NCBI GenBank assembly: GCA_947460795.1
Contig: CANHJA010000087.1
Coordinates: 1 to 8,670 of the forward strand
Origin: Bacteroidota bacterium
GTDB taxonomy: Bacteria > Bacteroidota > Bacteroidia > Chitinophagales > Chitinophagaceae
Reading direction: 5' to 3'
DNA: 8,670 nt
The position numbers were made by a program, and so were the translations under genes. The notes under the pieces were generated by a model. That model ran no database searches and was not told where the DNA came from. It saw nothing but the letters and a program-made list of their open reading frames with translations. This document shows, piece after piece, positions 6,960 to 8,670 of this stretch (its first letter is position 1; the number at the start of each line of letters is the position of its first letter).

Positions 6960-8216
6960 TTATTTTCCGTTTTGTTCTTCGTCAAATTCTTGTTGTAAAA
7001 CTGCTTTTACATCTTGAATTGTTTCTGCTTCTAAATCGGTTCTTCTAATTAATTCTTCGTTTGTTAAATTTAAGATTGAACGAGCTGTATCACAACCAAT
7101 TTTCTTAAACTCTTCAATAACCCAAGCATCAATTTCATCTGTAAATTCTGCTAAATCAATATCGAATTCACCTTCTTCTAAATCATCACGGAAGACATCA
7201 ATATTGAACCCAGTTAATTCTTGTGCCAATTTAATATTTACACCACGTTTACCAATTGCTAAAGAAACTTGATCTGCTTTCATGAAAATTTCAGCATATT
7301 TTGTTTCTTCATTGATATTCATACTCGTAATTTTTGCAGGCGTTAATGAACGTTGCAATAAAAGTTGAATGTTATTCGTGTAATTAATGATATCAATATT
7401 TTCATTTTTTAATTCACGAACAATTCCATGAATACGACTTCCTTTCATCCCTACACAAGCTCCAACTGGATCAATTCTATCGTCGTAGCTTTCTACAGCA
7501 ACTTTAGCTCTTTCGCCCGGTTCACGAACAATTTTTTTAATGCTGATTAAACCATCCATGATTTCAGGAACCTCTTGCTCTAATAATTTCGCTAAAAATA
7601 AAGGGGATGTTCTTGATAACATGATCACAGCAGCGTTGCCTCTTAATTCTACTTTCTTAACAACCGCTCTTACAGATTCTCCTTTTTTAAAGTAATCTGT
7701 TGGTATTTGTTCTGTTTTTGGTAAAATTAATTCGTTTCCATCATCATCTAACAACATGATTTCTTTCTTCCATACTTGATATACTTCTCCATTTACAACT
7801 TCGCCTTCTCTTTCTTTGTATTTTTCTAAAAGTATATTTTTCTTTAAATCACTGATACGAGATGCCAATGTTTGTTTTGCCGCTAAAATAGCACGACGAC
7901 CAAAAGATTCCATTGTTACCTCTTGATAAACTTCATCACCGGCATCATAAGAATCATCTAATTTTTTAGCCTCAGATAATTCTATCTGAGTGTCATCATT
8001 CATGATGTCGGCATCTAAAACGACTTCTCTGCGTTGAAAAATTTCTAAATCTCCCGTTTGATCATTCACAATTACATCAAAGTTTTCATCGGTGTAATAT
8101 TTTTTTCTGATCAACGTTTTAAATACGTCTTCAATTACTTTAATAAGGGTGGGACGGTCAATATTTTCGGCGTCTTTAAACTCTGCAAATGAGTCGATTA
8201 AATTGATACTTGCCAT
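6960..8216 (-). CDS. nusA: transcription termination/antitermination factor NusA
   Basis: RNA polymerase-binding factor that stabilises pauses, aids intrinsic and Rho termination, and takes part in rRNA antitermination. The product is 418 residues. Domains: N-terminal RNAP-binding domain (about 1-130); S1 domain (about 135-200, GEVVNGEVYQVWKKEI onward); KH1 with VGMKGSRIHGIV (255-266); KH2 with the GxxG loop in AIGKRGVNIKLAQELTG (320-336); then an acidic stretch and one helical helix-hairpin-helix-like domain (about 358-412). E. coli NusA (495 residues) has two C-terminal acidic repeats; this protein has at most one such unit, as expected for Bacteroidota. The ATG at 8216 is preceded by an A-rich stretch (CATTTAAAAA) without Shine-Dalgarno. 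It lies 53 bp downstream of rimP and 130 bp upstream of infB, and is co-oriented with both. Confidence 0.97.
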   Translation of the reverse strand: MASINLIDSFAEFKDAENIDRPTLIKVIEDVFKTLIRKKYYTDENFDVIVNDQTGDLEIFQRREVVLDADIMNDDTQIELSEAKKLDDSYDAGDEVYQEVTMESFGRRAILAAKQTLASRISDLKKNILLEKYKEREGEVVNGEVYQVWKKEIMLLDDDGNELILPKTEQIPTDYFKKGESVRAVVKKVELRGNAAVIMLSRTSPLFLAKLLEQEVPEIMDGLISIKKIVREPGERAKVAVESYDDRIDPVGACVGMKGSRIHGIVRELKNENIDIINYTNNIQLLLQRSLTPAKITSMNINEETKYAEIFMKADQVSLAIGKRGVNIKLAQELTGFNIDVFRDDLEEGEFDIDLAEFTDEIDAWVIEEFKKIGCDTARSILNLTNEELIRRTDLEAETIQDVKAVLQQEFDEEQNGK

Positions 8217-8269
8217 TTTTTTAAATGTTTAATTATTAATTGGTGTTGTTTTTATACTTTTTATTTTTA

Positions 8270-8670
8270 TTATATTTCAAAACAAACTGTTGTTGTTTTA
8301 ATATCTTCTAATTTTATTTCGAATGTTTCTGCTTCTTTTTCTACTACTTTTCTTCCTTTTTGTGTGAAAGGAATTTTCTCCATCACAATTGAATCTTCTT
8401 TTACTTCTATTAATTTAGCGATGATTCCTTTTGCTGCTTCGTCTTTTAATTCTATCTCTAATTTTCTGCCAATATTTTTAATGTATTGACGAGTAAACGT
8501 GAGTGGAATATCAATGCCTGGGCTAGAAATTTCCAAAGACACATCTCCATCCGGATACAGCTCAGCTTCTTCGATCATTTTTCTCATTTTACGATTGATG
8601 CGAACACATTTTTCCAATGTGAATCCAGAATCGCTGTCTATAAAAAATTTATAATTATTGGTTGGCTTTA
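8270..8670 (-). CDS. rimP: ribosome maturation factor RimP, C-terminal 132 residues (5' end outside window)
   Basis: RimP binds the 30S subunit and helps assembly around S19/S12 and the 3' domain of 16S rRNA. The frame runs open to the right edge, so the start is outside; RimP is about 150-155 residues, so roughly 20-25 residues are missing. Visible are the end of the N-terminal alpha/beta domain, with FFIDSDSGFTLEKCVRINRK, the family signature LEISSPGIDIPLT, and the C-terminal SH3-like barrel that ends in TVCFEI. An in-frame TTG at 8617 is internal: the residues upstream of it match the RimP strand that precedes the VDDC-like helix in E. coli. It is the first visible gene of the rimP-nusA-infB operon; the operon promoter must lie outside the window. 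Confidence 0.93.
   Translation of the reverse strand, partial: KPTNNYKFFIDSDSGFTLEKCVRINRKMRKMIEEAELYPDGDVSLEISSPGIDIPLTFTRQYIKNIGRKLEIELKDEAAKGIIAKLIEVKEDSIVMEKIPFTQKGRKVVEKEAETFEIKLEDIKTTTVCFEI

Noticed and set aside
8217..8269. rimP-nusA gap examined for a promoter, terminator or small gene
   Set aside because: It is 53 bp of A/T-rich sequence with no hairpin plus T-run, no convincing -7/-33 pair and no open frame of note.

Overview
The window looks like core chromosome of a Bacteroidota species (Flavobacteriia, Sphingobacteriia or Chitinophagia type; I cannot place it more finely). The evidence is AT-rich DNA, genes with no Shine-Dalgarno sequence and A-rich stretches before the ATG, a TAnnTTTG-type -7 box upstream of trxA, an IF2 with a very long Lys/Glu linker followed by a Gly/Asn/Pro linker, and a 418-residue NusA without the C-terminal repeats of the E. 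coli protein.

Layout: the plus strand holds the 3' part of dnaE (DNA polymerase III alpha, open at the left edge), a 115-bp gap with a probable promoter, and trxA (thioredoxin). A 111-bp convergent gap follows with two strong terminator hairpins in tandem. The rest is the minus-strand cluster rimP (5' end beyond the right edge) - nusA - infB, the widely conserved transcription/translation operon. RimP matures the 30S subunit, NusA controls RNA polymerase pausing and termination, and IF2 places initiator tRNA on the ribosome. The RNase P modulator/YlxR and L7Ae-like genes found between nusA and infB in Firmicutes are absent; a 130-bp non-coding leader lies there instead.

I see no mobile element, CRISPR array, tRNA, rRNA, prophage, defence gene or other undescribed multi-gene system. 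All five genes are intact within the window and belong to well-known families. The observations most worth a second look are a possible folded RNA element just upstream of the infB start, a three-times repeated motif plus a 21-bp tandem duplication in the IF2 linker, and an extra cysteine beside the cis-proline of the thioredoxin.
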